Shown: piece after piece, positions 7,207-15,526 of the stretch | How the letters are laid out: every line of letters starts with the position of its first letter | How positions within the stretch are numbered: the stretch's first letter is position 1 | Assembly (NCBI GenBank): GCA_035505975.1 | Contig: DATJQJ010000001.1 | Span: forward strand, 1 to 29,189 | Direction of reading: 5' to 3' | DNA: 29,189 bases | DNA from: CAIKOD01 sp035505975 | GTDB taxonomy: Archaea; Halobacteriota; Methanomicrobia; Methanomicrobiales; Methanospirillaceae | Translations under genes and position numbers: made by a program | The notes under the pieces: model-generated | The model's input: only the letters and a program-made list of their open reading frames with translations | Told to the model about the DNA's origin: nothing | The model's database searches: none

Positions 7207-9194
7207 CTTATTTTACTGTGATAATGCCGTCTTATTGCAATCGCGACGAGATACAAGCCAATAACCAGAATGAGCAGGACAAGCGCCGTCCCGAACTGGT
7301 TTGCCTTTGCGCCCGGTACGTTCGTCGCGAGGATGTACAGGTGATAGGGCAGGGCCATGACCGGGTCCATCTCCGATGTCGGCAGGGACCTCGTCGAAAA
7401 CACTACTGCGGTAAAGAGGATCGGGGCCGTCTCTCCGGCGGCCCTGCCGATCGAAAGGATCGTCCCCGTGACGATCCCGGGAATCGCCGGGGGGAGCACC
7501 ACATTCCTGACCGTCTGCCAGCGGGTGGCGCCGAGGGCAAGACTACCTTCCCTGACAGATTTCGGGACATTGATCAGAGCCTCTTCGGTAGTCCTGATAA
7601 TCGTCGGGAGAATCATCAGGGCCAGGGTGACCTGTCCGGCAATCAGCGAGACACCCAGTTTCAGGTACAACACGAGAAATACAAAACCAAACAGTCCGAA
7701 AACAATGGAGGGTGTACCGTTTAAAAGGTCCACCCCTGTTCTGATCGCCTTCGTGATCCGTCCTTCCGATGTATATTCATGCAGGTATATCGATGCGCCG
7801 ATGCCGATCGGCAATGCGATCAGTATCGCACCGCCGACCAGGTACAGGGTACCGGCTATTGCCGGAAGGATCCCCCCGGACCTGCCGAGATTTGTCGGCG
7901 ACTGGGTGATGAAGTCCCAGCTGATGGCCGGAATCCCGTTCACGATGATATCTGCAAGGATCGCCCCGAGTGCAAACAGGACCACGATGACGGCCGCCGT
8001 AAGAAGGGCAAATGCGCCTTTCTGGATGTATGCCTGCGGCAGCTTTTCGCGGGCATAGCAGAGGACCACTCCGGCTGTTATGCAGACCAGGGTGACAAGG
8101 ACCCCGGCTGCAACCAGCAGGAATATGATGAGCACACATAGCAGGGTGATCAGTACCGATTTTTTTAACAACCGGGAGGTTTCGTATGAAATCCATCGCT
8201 TCCCCCCGCCCACCCCGGTCTGTGTCGCCCTGATATGCCCGAGAATTTTGTAGGCAGACTGGTTGATCGCGAGAGTGATGAGAAGCAATACCACGGCAAT
8301 CCCGAAAAGCGCGCTGTACTGTAGACTTCCTACCGAGGCCTCCCCCATCTCGATGCCGATCGTCCCGGTCAGGGTCCGGACCGGGGATAAGACATTCCAC
8401 AAGGGTGAAGGAATGATCGCGGCATTTCCTGTCACCATCAGCACTGCCATCGTTTCGCCGATTGCCCTCCCCATACCGAGGATTATCGCTGCAGTAATGC
8501 CCGAAAGTGCGGACGGGACTATCACTCTTGCGATCGTCTGCCATTTCGTCGCACCTGCGGCAAGGGAAGCCTCCCGGAAATCCCTTGGAACAGAGCTGAT
8601 GGCATCTTCAGAGATGCTGACGATAGTCGGGAGGGCCATCACCCCGAGCAGGACAGACCCTGCAAGCCAGGATTCTCCTGACGGGACATCGAAACTGACC
8701 CTGATAAATTCGACGAGGACGACAAGGCCGAAAAACCCGAAGACGACCGAAGGGATGCCTGCAAGCAGTTCGATTGCCGGTTTTACGATGGCTTTCACTT
8801 TTTCGTGGGCAAGTTCACTGATATATATCGCACTCGCGATGCCGAGCGGGACGGCGATCACCATGGCGAGAAACGTTACGAGGATTGAATCGACGATCAG
8901 GGCAAATATGCCGTAGGTAGGCGGGAAACCGGTCGGGTTCCATTCCTGCCCGGTAAGGAAGGGGATTATTCCTAAGGTCTGGAAGGCGGGATATGAACTA
9001 TAGAGAAGGAACACCAGGATAAAAAATATAACGACGACACCAAAGGCTGCACACGCAAACCACAGGGAGGTCATGAACCTTTCCCTGACACGCGAGGTGA
9101 ATCCTGTCATCGGCAATGCGTGAGCTTCCGTGGCTGAATCCTGCATGGGGTAGTTCCCTGCCGCTCCGACGCGAAGGCTCCGGCCATTTATCAC
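7200..9194 (-). CDS. pstCA: Fused PstC-PstA phosphate permease
   Basis: A single 664-residue membrane protein containing both permease subunits of the Pst importer, which are normally separate proteins of about 300 residues each. The first half is PstC-like, with its EAA loop EASLAAGATKWQTIARVIVP. The second half is PstA-like, with its own EAA loop EGSLALGATRWQTVRNVVLP. Each half carries about six hydrophobic helices, and extra hydrophobic stretches join them (about residues 330-400). The frame is uninterrupted. The chosen start is GTG at 9194, preceded by GAGGA at a good distance. ATGs at 9146 and 9110 are alternatives that would leave the helices intact. It is the first gene of the pst run and lies divergent from the AbrB-PhoU gene. 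Confidence 0.93.
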   Translation of the reverse strand: MINGRSLRVGAAGNYPMQDSATEAHALPMTGFTSRVRERFMTSLWFACAAFGVVVIFFILVFLLYSSYPAFQTLGIIPFLTGQEWNPTGFPPTYGIFALIVDSILVTFLAMVIAVPLGIASAIYISELAHEKVKAIVKPAIELLAGIPSVVFGFFGLVVLVEFIRVSFDVPSGESWLAGSVLLGVMALPTIVSISEDAISSVPRDFREASLAAGATKWQTIARVIVPSALSGITAAIILGMGRAIGETMAVLMVTGNAAIIPSPLWNVLSPVRTLTGTIGIEMGEASVGSLQYSALFGIAVVLLLITLAINQSAYKILGHIRATQTGVGGGKRWISYETSRLLKKSVLITLLCVLIIFLLVAAGVLVTLVCITAGVVLCYAREKLPQAYIQKGAFALLTAAVIVVLFALGAILADIIVNGIPAISWDFITQSPTNLGRSGGILPAIAGTLYLVGGAILIALPIGIGASIYLHEYTSEGRITKAIRTGVDLLNGTPSIVFGLFGFVFLVLYLKLGVSLIAGQVTLALMILPTIIRTTEEALINVPKSVREGSLALGATRWQTVRNVVLPPAIPGIVTGTILSIGRAAGETAPILFTAVVFSTRSLPTSEMDPVMALPYHLYILATNVPGAKANQFGTALVLLILVIGLYLVAIAIRRHYHSKIRW

Positions 9195-9264
9195 CGACCG
9201 GGTCCTCGGTATTCGTCAGGGCATCATAGATCCATGCCGGCTGGAATCTATTACTTCTTTCTGC

Positions 9265-9306
9265 GATAGAATATAGATGTGTATATATAATCTATAGTAA
9301 AATAGA
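9265..9306. promoter_or_regulatory. Divergent promoter and palindromic Pho-type operator
   Basis: ATAGAT (9273-9278), 11 bases, then ATCTAT (9290-9295) repeat the pstS operator exactly in half-site sequence and spacing. In the plus direction the right half overlaps TATATATAA (9282-9290), 45 bases before the ATG at 9340. In the minus direction the AT-rich core can serve pstCA. Extra ATAGA/ATAGAG half sites lie at 9266-9270 and 9301-9306. A 10-bp palindrome CGCAATTGCG (9322-9331) sits in the leader of the plus-strand gene. Confidence 0.65.
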
Positions 9307-9339
9307 GAATAATGACTTTATCGCAATTGCGGTGATCAC

Positions 9340-10350
9340 ATGGACATCCGAAAAGTGCAGGTAACCGGGGGCTCGTCGTATATCATCACGCTCCCGAAGG
9401 ATTGGGCTGAGAAACTTCATATAAAGAAAAATGACCCCCTTGGACTCGTATCGCAGGCAGACGGCACCCTGCTCGTCACGAAAAACATCAGCGACACGCA
9501 GGTCCAGACGACGAAGGAATTCGACGTATCCACCATCACCGACCCTGCCTACCTGTTCCGGCTCCTCATCGGGGCCTATATAGCCGGTTTCACCACGATC
9601 AGGATCGAGGCGAAACACCGGTTCAACCCGTTCGTCCGCGGTGTAGTCCGGGATTTTACGCAGATGACGATCGGTCCCGAAGTCGTTGAAGAGACCGATT
9701 CGACCGTGACCCTGAAGGACCTCTTAAACCCTATGGAGATGCCCTTCGACAACACGATGAAGAGGATGTTCGTGATCGTCAAAAATATGCACATCGATGC
9801 GATTACGGCCATAGAGACGAAAAACCAGAAACTTGCCGAAGATGTCATTGCACGGGACAACGATGTCGATCGCCTGCACTGGCTCATTGCGAGGCAGATG
9901 AACGTTATCCTGAAGAATGTAAACTTATCAAGGAAGATGGACCTTTCGACATCGCTCATCGTGAACACGTACCTCATCAGCAGGATCATCGAACGCATTG
10001 GAGACCATGCGGTCCGCATGGCTGAAAACGCAAGAAAAATTACCGACGTAGAGATTGACGACCAGATGCTCAGGGCGATCAGGAAGGCCAGCACCCTGTC
10101 CCTGAACATATTCGACCGTAGTATCGTCTCCTTCTTCCAGTCCGACATCCCGGGCTCCCATAAAAATATCGAAGCGATTGGGGAGCTGGAGAACCACTGC
10201 GAGCAGATCAATGCACTCTCCATGAAGGAAAATACGGCAAATGCCATTGCGCTGCACTACATCGCGGAAAGTATCCGGAGGTGCGGGGAATATTCAGGCG
10301 ACATCTCCGAGACGGTCATCAACTACCTCGTCGAAGAACAGCCATTATAA
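9340..10350 (+). CDS. AbrB/SpoVT-PhoU fusion, probable phosphate regulator
   Basis: A 336-residue protein with an N-terminal AbrB/SpoVT-type DNA-binding domain (about 1-48: RKVQVTGGSSYIITLPKDWA then IKKNDPLGLV) fused to a PhoU-type helical region (about 115-330). One PhoU motif is seen as ISRIIERIGDHAVRMAENA and the other as IAESIRRCGEYSGDISETV. This domain order is known in archaea as a phosphate uptake regulator. It is transcribed away from pstCA, from a promoter carrying the same palindrome as pstS. The simplest reading is an autoregulated repressor of the pst genes that senses phosphate or Pst status through its PhoU part. The start is ATG, with GGTGATC just upstream. Confidence 0.88.
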   Translation: MDIRKVQVTGGSSYIITLPKDWAEKLHIKKNDPLGLVSQADGTLLVTKNISDTQVQTTKEFDVSTITDPAYLFRLLIGAYIAGFTTIRIEAKHRFNPFVRGVVRDFTQMTIGPEVVEETDSTVTLKDLLNPMEMPFDNTMKRMFVIVKNMHIDAITAIETKNQKLAEDVIARDNDVDRLHWLIARQMNVILKNVNLSRKMDLSTSLIVNTYLISRIIERIGDHAVRMAENARKITDVEIDDQMLRAIRKASTLSLNIFDRSIVSFFQSDIPGSHKNIEAIGELENHCEQINALSMKENTANAIALHYIAESIRRCGEYSGDISETVINYLVEEQPL

Positions 10351-10357
10351 TTTTTTT
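10351..10357 (+). terminator. Poly-T terminator
   Basis: Seven T residues directly follow the TAA of the AbrB-PhoU gene. The 265 bases from there to the next gene show no further gene. Confidence 0.65.
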
Positions 10358-10622
10358 AGTCGTTTCTCCGGGTAACCGGGATTTGCTTATATGAAATCCG
10401 GTTTTCCCGGCAGATATGCAGATATCCGGCCATTCATCGGTATGGATCCCTGCATTTATTGAAAATCGCCGGTTATTTTACCATGCCGGTACGCGGGTGG
10501 CAGCAACCGTACTCACCGGGACTGTCATGATTTTATGAAATGCCAGGGCGCATGGCCGCAGGCCGGCACATGATCATCTTTTAATCTCCGGAATTCCTGA
10601 TAGTGATTATCTGGTGCATCCA

Positions 10623-11015
10623 ATGACCGAACAGGACGTTGTGGAGCTCGACGATCTGACCTGGGAAAAGACGATCGAACGGGGTGAAAAGCCCGCAGTC
10701 GTTATGTTTTACTCTCCAACATGCGCGTACTGTCGGAGCATGGAGCCGTATTTTTTGGAATATGCAAAGGAATTCAGTGAAACGGTCGTGTTCGCCCGGT
10801 TGAATATCATGGCGAGCCAGTGGATCGCTGAAAAATACAGCGTTCGCGGAACACCGACGTTTAAATTCTTCTGCAGCGGAAAACCGGTGTCCGAACTGGT
10901 GGGTGCGGTATATCCGGCCATTCTTAAGAAAATGGTTGAAGATGTCCTTCAGCACGGCGAGGCATGTGCAAAGAACCGGACCGAGATCGATTATGAAATT
11001 ACGGGGTACGGCTGA
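10623..11015 (+). CDS. Thioredoxin-like protein with CAYC active site
   Basis: A 130-residue cytosolic thioredoxin-fold protein. The redox motif is SPTCAYCRSM with Cys34 and Cys37, and the cis-proline loop is RGTPTFKFF. The active-site pair differs from the CGPC of classical thioredoxins, so its redox potential and partners may differ. It most likely reduces protein disulfides. The ArsC-like protein is a conceivable client but is not adjacent. The chosen ATG at 10623 has GGTG six bases upstream. A GTG at 10614 would add three residues. It converges with the cupin gene, with a gap of 20 bases. Confidence 0.87.
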   Translation: MTEQDVVELDDLTWEKTIERGEKPAVVMFYSPTCAYCRSMEPYFLEYAKEFSETVVFARLNIMASQWIAEKYSVRGTPTFKFFCSGKPVSELVGAVYPAILKKMVEDVLQHGEACAKNRTEIDYEITGYG

Positions 11016-11035
11016 AGGGCGTTTTTCGATCAGGG

Positions 11036-11371
11036 TTATTCGTGGATCATCGTCAGCATCATCTTGAACCGGGAGATCGCCTTCAGGGCATGCGGCTTCC
11101 CGGCAGGCATGATGATCATTGCACCTTTACCGAGGTGAAACGGCTCACCCGAGATCGTTATACCGACCTCGCCTTCCAGGACCTGTACCATTGCATCGAA
11201 CGGAGCCGTATGCTCGGAAAGTCCTTCGCCTTTATCGAAAGCAAAGAGCGTTACCGTCCCGGATTTCCGGACGACAATGGTCCTGCTTACGACTGCTCCG
11301 TCCTGGTACGAGACAAGCATCGCCGGGTCGAGGACCTGCCCGACGATTGAGGGTGATGAATTATCGGCCAT
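11036..11371 (-). CDS. Small single-domain cupin
   Basis: A 111-residue cupin_2 protein. The first cupin motif is degenerate (EGLSEHTAPFDAMVQVLEGE), with His54 and Glu68 as likely metal ligands, and the second is MPAGKPHALKA with one His. Length and layout fit the many small one-barrel cupins that bind a metal and a small acid or sugar. The sequence does not show the ligand. The gene is monocistronic and has few clues around it. It lies tail to tail with the thioredoxin-like gene. Confidence 0.8.
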   Translation of the reverse strand: MADNSSPSIVGQVLDPAMLVSYQDGAVVSRTIVVRKSGTVTLFAFDKGEGLSEHTAPFDAMVQVLEGEVGITISGEPFHLGKGAMIIMPAGKPHALKAISRFKMMLTMIHE

Positions 11372-11523
11372 GATCTGATTTTGGTCATGATTACTGATAT
11401 ATTACCTGTCCTCACGGGAATCAGGACAATCTCTCTATAGAACAGGCCAGGCTTTGCATTATCATCTTCGGGACCTTGCTCAGTGCGGCCGATCGGATCC
11501 TTCCCCACCCAGGGAGGATGCTG

Positions 11524-11665
11524 GTTATAACAGCCAGGATCGTTGTCACGGGAGTCGATCGCTCCGCGCTTTATTGTTCCGGATTTTTGAGAATTCCCAG
11601 CCGTTAAGGGATCGGAACAAGCCTTTATATTATCTGCCGCCCGATGTTGTTATAACAATAACAAC
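11524..11665 (+). promoter_or_regulatory. Promoter with repeated GTTATAAC palindromes upstream of the surface protein
   Basis: The 305-base gap (11372-11676) between the cupin and the surface-protein gene contains no gene. The TATA box TTTATATTA (11624-11632) predicts a start near 11655. Exactly there lies the inverted repeat GTTGTTAT-AACA-ATAACAAC (11646-11665), which contains the perfect palindrome TGTTATAACA (11648-11657). A second GTTATAAC lies at 11524-11531 within the near-palindrome CTGGTTATAACAGCCAG. Two copies of the same 8-mer palindrome suggest a regulator, but none is identified. Confidence 0.5.
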
Positions 11666-11676
11666 AGTGGTACGGC

Positions 11677-12978
11677 ATGAAAACACATTATATTATTATA
11701 ATGGCCATTGTCATCGCTTTTTTGATGGGCCCGGTAATGGCAGATGTAAAATACATGTCGGGTTCACCCGATCTCGGTGCGTCACTTTCAGGAATCAATG
11801 AATTTACACCGGACAGGGAAGTGACCATGACGGTCGTGGTCCAGAACAAAGGTATCAATGATATTAAAATGGTCCAGCCGATGCTTGCGAGTCCCGGGGA
11901 CCTCCCGAACACGGCAAAACTTGTTACCGTAAGCCTTTACGGTGGGGACAGCCCGTTTACCGTAAAATCGGACCCCCAGATGGTGGGGGATATCCTCGGC
12001 GGCAGCACGGTCCCGGTGCCTTTTACGGTGAGGATCAATGAAGATGCAGCCCCGGGGGTCTACGGCCTCCCCCTCCTGCTCAATTATACGTATCTCTACA
12101 CTGCCGAACAGGTCGGGACCGACTCGATAACGTACCATTACAAAGTGATGAACGAAACCTTTGTTCTCCCGGTAAAAGTCAAGCCTGTCGTCTCCCTCGA
12201 GGTTCTCAATGCAACACCCGAACAGATGAATGCAGGGGCGAACGGTTATATCGATCTCGTCCTTCGCAACAAGGGGTACGAGAACGGCAGGAAGGCCGTG
12301 ATCAGGATAGCGAAAGACAGCGCAAGCCCCGTATCTCCGGTTGACAGCAGCGTTTATTTAGGGGATTTCCCGGCAAACGATACGGTCAATGTCCGGTACA
12401 AGGTAGCGGTTTCCCAGGACGCCGGGAACAAGTCATATCCCGTCAGCATTGTTTCAGACTATGAGAACGATGACGGCGATACCGTCACGTCGGACCCGGT
12501 CACTGTCGGCATACCCGTGGGAGACAAAGTCGATTTCACGATCACTTCCCCGCCCCCAGTCGTACACCCGGGAAGCAACGTGCCGATCACGGTGGTTTAT
12601 AAAAACACAGGTGGTGCACCGGTATACAGCGCCCAGGCACGCATCAGCATGGTCGATCCCTTCACCAGCAACGACGACATCGCCTATCTCGGCGACTTGC
12701 GACCCGGTGAAGAGGCGACGGCTCATTTCCAGGTCGCTGTCGACAAGATGGCCACCCTGAAGGAGTACGGGCTCGATTCTGAGATCAGGTACCGTGATGC
12801 CCTCGACGATCTCCATGTATCTGATATCATCAAAGTCCAGGTCAATGTGACGGGCCGGACGGGAATCGATGCCCTGTTGTCCAACACCATCCTCATGAGC
12901 GTCATCGTTGCGGTTATTATCGGGGCAGTCTATTATGTCTTTTTCTACCGTAAGCGAAAGGAAAAAGCCGAAGAATAA
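11677..12978 (+). CDS. COG1361-type membrane-anchored surface protein
   Basis: A 433-residue secreted protein. It begins with a signal peptide (hydrophobic 5-20, likely cleavage after VMA) and ends with one transmembrane helix (about 402-424) followed by basic RKRKEK, so the bulk lies outside the cell. The external part consists of about three immunoglobulin-like CARDB/NEW3-type domains, with recurring VVVQNKG, DLVLRNKGYENG and VVYKNTGGAPVYSA strands and PG-turns. This is the pattern of the COG1361 'S-layer domain' proteins of methanogens. Homologs often neighbour RND-type transporters, but none is seen here. Function is unknown. Adhesion or envelope support is a guess. Several N-glycosylation sequons (NxS/T) are present. 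Confidence 0.83.
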   Translation: MKTHYIIIMAIVIAFLMGPVMADVKYMSGSPDLGASLSGINEFTPDREVTMTVVVQNKGINDIKMVQPMLASPGDLPNTAKLVTVSLYGGDSPFTVKSDPQMVGDILGGSTVPVPFTVRINEDAAPGVYGLPLLLNYTYLYTAEQVGTDSITYHYKVMNETFVLPVKVKPVVSLEVLNATPEQMNAGANGYIDLVLRNKGYENGRKAVIRIAKDSASPVSPVDSSVYLGDFPANDTVNVRYKVAVSQDAGNKSYPVSIVSDYENDDGDTVTSDPVTVGIPVGDKVDFTITSPPPVVHPGSNVPITVVYKNTGGAPVYSAQARISMVDPFTSNDDIAYLGDLRPGEEATAHFQVAVDKMATLKEYGLDSEIRYRDALDDLHVSDIIKVQVNVTGRTGIDALLSNTILMSVIVAVIIGAVYYVFFYRKRKEKAEE

Positions 12979-13005
12979 TCGATGATTTCGGCAGGAAGGG
13001 ACTTA

Positions 13006-13013
13006 TTTTTTTT
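13006..13013 (+). terminator. Poly-T terminator of the surface-protein gene
   Basis: Eight T residues followed by CAATTTTT, 28 bases after the TAA. This fits archaeal intrinsic termination. Confidence 0.65.
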
Positions 13014-13040
13014 CAATTTTTGTGAATTTGAAAGGTTTCT

Positions 13041-13188
13041 GAAAATTGCCGACGCTCCCGCCGCTTCGGCGACCCCGGTTGGGATAAAGACCGGATCGGG
13101 AACGATTGAACTGATCTTATGTTGTTTGAACCCTGTCCGGTGAATATCGTACTTGGGGAGGGAAAGGGCGAGGTGAAACCCCCTCCTG
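13041..13188 (-). repeat. Dispersed GC-rich repeat, copy B (inverted)
   Basis: Read on the minus strand this copy opens with CAGGAGGGGGTTTCACC (13188-13172) and ends with CAACCGGGGTCGCC, AGCGGCGGGAGCGTCG and CAATTTTC (down to 13041). It has the same end sequences and nearly the same spacing as copy A, but lacks the GGGGC/GCCCC hairpin. It lies in a 362-base gap between the surface-protein gene and moaE, which converge. The remainder of that gap (13189-13340) shows nothing recognisable. Confidence 0.6.
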
Positions 13189-13340
13189 TCTAGCGACGAA
13201 TTCTCTTCTATTACGCCCTGACCGACAAGGTATCGGTGGCATGAAGATATCATCAGATGCAACAGGAATGGTGTAATGAGCAAAACCAAAATCCCATGAG
13301 GTGGAGAGGATTGAAAATAAGCAGGCCCGCTAACTCTCCT

Positions 13341-13754
13341 TTATTTCTGCGGTTGGCGATGCTCTCCCTCGACCCAGCGGCTTCCGTCTTTCCGGTATTC
13401 TTTTTTCCATATAGGGGTCGTTTGTTTCAGGCGGTCAATGATATACTCACACCCCTGGAACGCCTCCTTACGGTGTCCGGCCGATACAACGATGAGGACA
13501 ATGACGTCGCCGATATCCATCCTTCCGATCCGGTGAACGATATCCGCCGAGAGGAGCGGGAACTTCTTCATCGCTTCATCCTTTATCTCTTCGAGGTCCT
13601 TTTCTGCAGCCTGCTGGTACGTTTCCAGTTCTATCGATTCGATATGGTCGTCGCGGACCGTCCCGATGAACGTGACGATTGCTCCCGCCCCCGGTGTCCC
13701 GGCACTTTTGATAAGATTGCACGGTTCGATCGGCTCATGCTGTATCCTGATCAT
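13341..13754 (-). CDS. moaE: MoaE, molybdopterin synthase catalytic subunit
   Basis: Large subunit of molybdopterin synthase (137 residues). It converts precursor Z (cPMP) to molybdopterin with sulfur from the MoaD thiocarboxylate. Conserved parts are TFIGTVR, then SAGHRKEAFQGCEYIIDRLK with His94-Arg95, and PIWKKE. The catalytic lysines correspond to Lys110 and Lys117. The product serves the molybdenum or tungsten cofactor of enzymes such as formate dehydrogenase, encoded 10 kb further on. It lies 49 bases downstream of iscU on the same strand. The AT-rich gap could hold a separate weak promoter. No dedicated MoaD lies beside it. The carrier at 18814-19008 is a possible partner. Confidence 0.94.
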   Translation of the reverse strand: MIRIQHEPIEPCNLIKSAGTPGAGAIVTFIGTVRDDHIESIELETYQQAAEKDLEEIKDEAMKKFPLLSADIVHRIGRMDIGDVIVLIVVSAGHRKEAFQGCEYIIDRLKQTTPIWKKEYRKDGSRWVEGEHRQPQK

Positions 13755-13803
13755 AAATCTCGGTCCTACCTTCTCTCCTGATTATTATCATTATTTACCG
13801 ACA

Positions 13804-14271
13804 TCAGTTCAATGTTTTGGGATTTTCGGTTTCACAGGCAGAGCATTGGCAATCTTCCTTCCCATCATCGTGGGTATGCGAATGTTTGTCTTCCCAGGGT
13901 GCAAGGCCTTTTTTCACCCGGTAATCATTGATCGCCTTGTGAATTCCCTCCTCGGCAAGCACCGAACAGTGCATCTTGATGGGGGGCAGACCTTCGAGTG
14001 CCTCGGCGACCGCCTTATTGGTCACTTCCCATGCTTCGTCCAGGCTTTTTCCCTTGATGAGTTCGGTCGCCATGCTGCTCGATGCAATCGCGGCCCCGCA
14101 TCCGAATGTCTTGAATTTTGCATCGACGATCGTGTCGTTCTCGATCTTTAAAAAAATCTTCATGATATCCCCGCAAACAGGGTTCCCGACTTCCCCTACG
14201 CCATCGGGGTTTTCGATCTCTCCCACGTTCCGCGGGTTCATGAAATGGTCCATTACCGTCTTGCTATACAT
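13804..14271 (-). CDS. iscU: IscU/NifU-type Fe-S scaffold with His/Cys-rich tail
   Basis: Scaffold protein on which iron-sulfur clusters are assembled with sulfur from the adjacent cysteine desulfurase (155 residues). The three ligand cysteines are visible: NPVCGD (Cys33), FGCGAAIASSS (Cys58) and KMHCSVLAEE (Cys102). After the usual end of the domain there is a tail, KHSHTHDDGKEDCQCSAC, with three His and Cys141, Cys143 and Cys146, which could bind an additional metal. An open frame runs 60 codons further upstream, but the start is taken as ATG 14271 because GGGAGG precedes it at eight bases and the family begins here. The first eight bases overlap the end of nifS, so translation is coupled. 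Confidence 0.94.
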   Translation of the reverse strand: MYSKTVMDHFMNPRNVGEIENPDGVGEVGNPVCGDIMKIFLKIENDTIVDAKFKTFGCGAAIASSSMATELIKGKSLDEAWEVTNKAVAEALEGLPPIKMHCSVLAEEGIHKAINDYRVKKGLAPWEDKHSHTHDDGKEDCQCSACETENPKTLN

Positions 14272-15460
14272 TGCAATTGCCTCCCTGTCCCGGGTTTTTA
14301 CCGAGCGGCGACATCTGCCTAAGCCGGCCAACAACCTCCGGCAGGACCGAAAGGACATAATCCACATCGGAACTGGTGTTATCATGGTCGAGGGTGAGCC
14401 GAAGCGATCCATGGGCTGTCTCGGCCGGAAGACCGGTGGCGAGCAGCACATGGGACGGCTCTAGCGAACCCGAGGTACAGGCGCTTCCCGTCGATGCACA
14501 GATGCCGAAACTATCGAGCAGCAGGATCATCGATTCCCCTTCGATAAATTCGAAACTGATGTTCAGGTTTCCGGGAAGCCTGATCTCCGGGTGCCCGTTG
14601 AGGCGGGCGAATGATATGGAATCCATTATCCCGGCATAGAGCCTCTCCCTCATTCCGGTCACTTCACGTGCCTTTTCCGGCAGATCGGTGGTGGCAATTT
14701 CAATTGCTTTTCCCATACCCACGACGCCCGCAAGGTTTTCTGTCCCTGCCCTCTTATTCTTTTCCTGCCCTCCTCCGTGTAGGAGATTGTCGATCTTGAC
14801 CCCTTTTCTGATGTACAGGGCGCCCGTTCCCTTCGGGCCGTTAAATTTATGGGCAGACAGCGAGAGGAGGTCGACGTCTCCGGTCCTGATGCTGATCGGC
14901 AGGTGGCCTGCTGCCTGGACCGCATCGGTGTGGAACAGCGCTCCATGGTCATGGGCGATATTCGCGAGTTCCCTGACCGGCTCGATCGTCCCGATCTCGT
15001 TGTTCGCATACATCACCGAGACGAGGATCGTCTGATCGGTTACTGCCCGCTCCAGGTCTGCAGGGTCGACGACGCCGTACCGGTCTACCGGGAGGTACGT
15101 CACCCGGAACCCCTGCTTTTCCAGGTACTGGCAGGTATGGAGGACGGCATGGTGTTCGATCGCAGAGGTGATGATATGGTCGCCCCGCTTTTTGTTTGCG
15201 GATGCAACCCCCTTTATCGCCCAGTTATCGGATTCAGTCCCTCCCGATGTGAAAAAGACCTCCCCGGGAGGTGCATCGAGGGCCATGCCGACCCTGTTGC
15301 GTGCTTCGTCCACGGCTTCCTTAGCTTCCTGTGCAATGGAATAAATCGACGAAGGATTGCCAAAACGGTCATGGAGATAGGGAACCATTGCCGTAACCAC
15401 ATCCGGGTGGACCATCGTCGTCGCCGCGTGGTCCATATAAACGATCCTCTGCTCTGCCAT
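14264..15460 (-). CDS. nifS: Cysteine desulfurase, NifS/IscS class
   Basis: PLP enzyme that converts cysteine to alanine and a protein-bound persulfide (398 residues). Seen: MDHAATT near the N-terminus, TSGGTESDN, IEHHAV, the PLP lysine Lys205 in LSAHKFNGPKG, and the catalytic Cys328 in the mobile loop CASTGSACTSG typical of class I (NifS/IscS). It overlaps iscU, so the pair is the Fe-S assembly system of this cell. It can also supply sulfur to MoaE, NcsA and other pathways nearby. The Shine-Dalgarno site is AAGGAG four bases before ATG. It is divergent from a second, class II desulfurase gene. Confidence 0.96.
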   Translation of the reverse strand: MAEQRIVYMDHAATTMVHPDVVTAMVPYLHDRFGNPSSIYSIAQEAKEAVDEARNRVGMALDAPPGEVFFTSGGTESDNWAIKGVASANKKRGDHIITSAIEHHAVLHTCQYLEKQGFRVTYLPVDRYGVVDPADLERAVTDQTILVSVMYANNEIGTIEPVRELANIAHDHGALFHTDAVQAAGHLPISIRTGDVDLLSLSAHKFNGPKGTGALYIRKGVKIDNLLHGGGQEKNKRAGTENLAGVVGMGKAIEIATTDLPEKAREVTGMRERLYAGIMDSISFARLNGHPEIRLPGNLNISFEFIEGESMILLLDSFGICASTGSACTSGSLEPSHVLLATGLPAETAHGSLRLTLDHDNTSSDVDYVLSVLPEVVGRLRQMSPLGKNPGQGGNCNV

Positions 15461-15526
15461 AGTACTCCTTCTGATGTTACAGGACTGACCATTTAATTGT
15501 CCGATCGTCTGGAGCAGGTCATTAAC

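Noticed and set aside
14272..14451. Upstream extension of iscU by 60 codons
   Set aside because: This stretch is the 3' end of nifS in another frame. The ATG at 14271 has GGGAGG and matches the family start.
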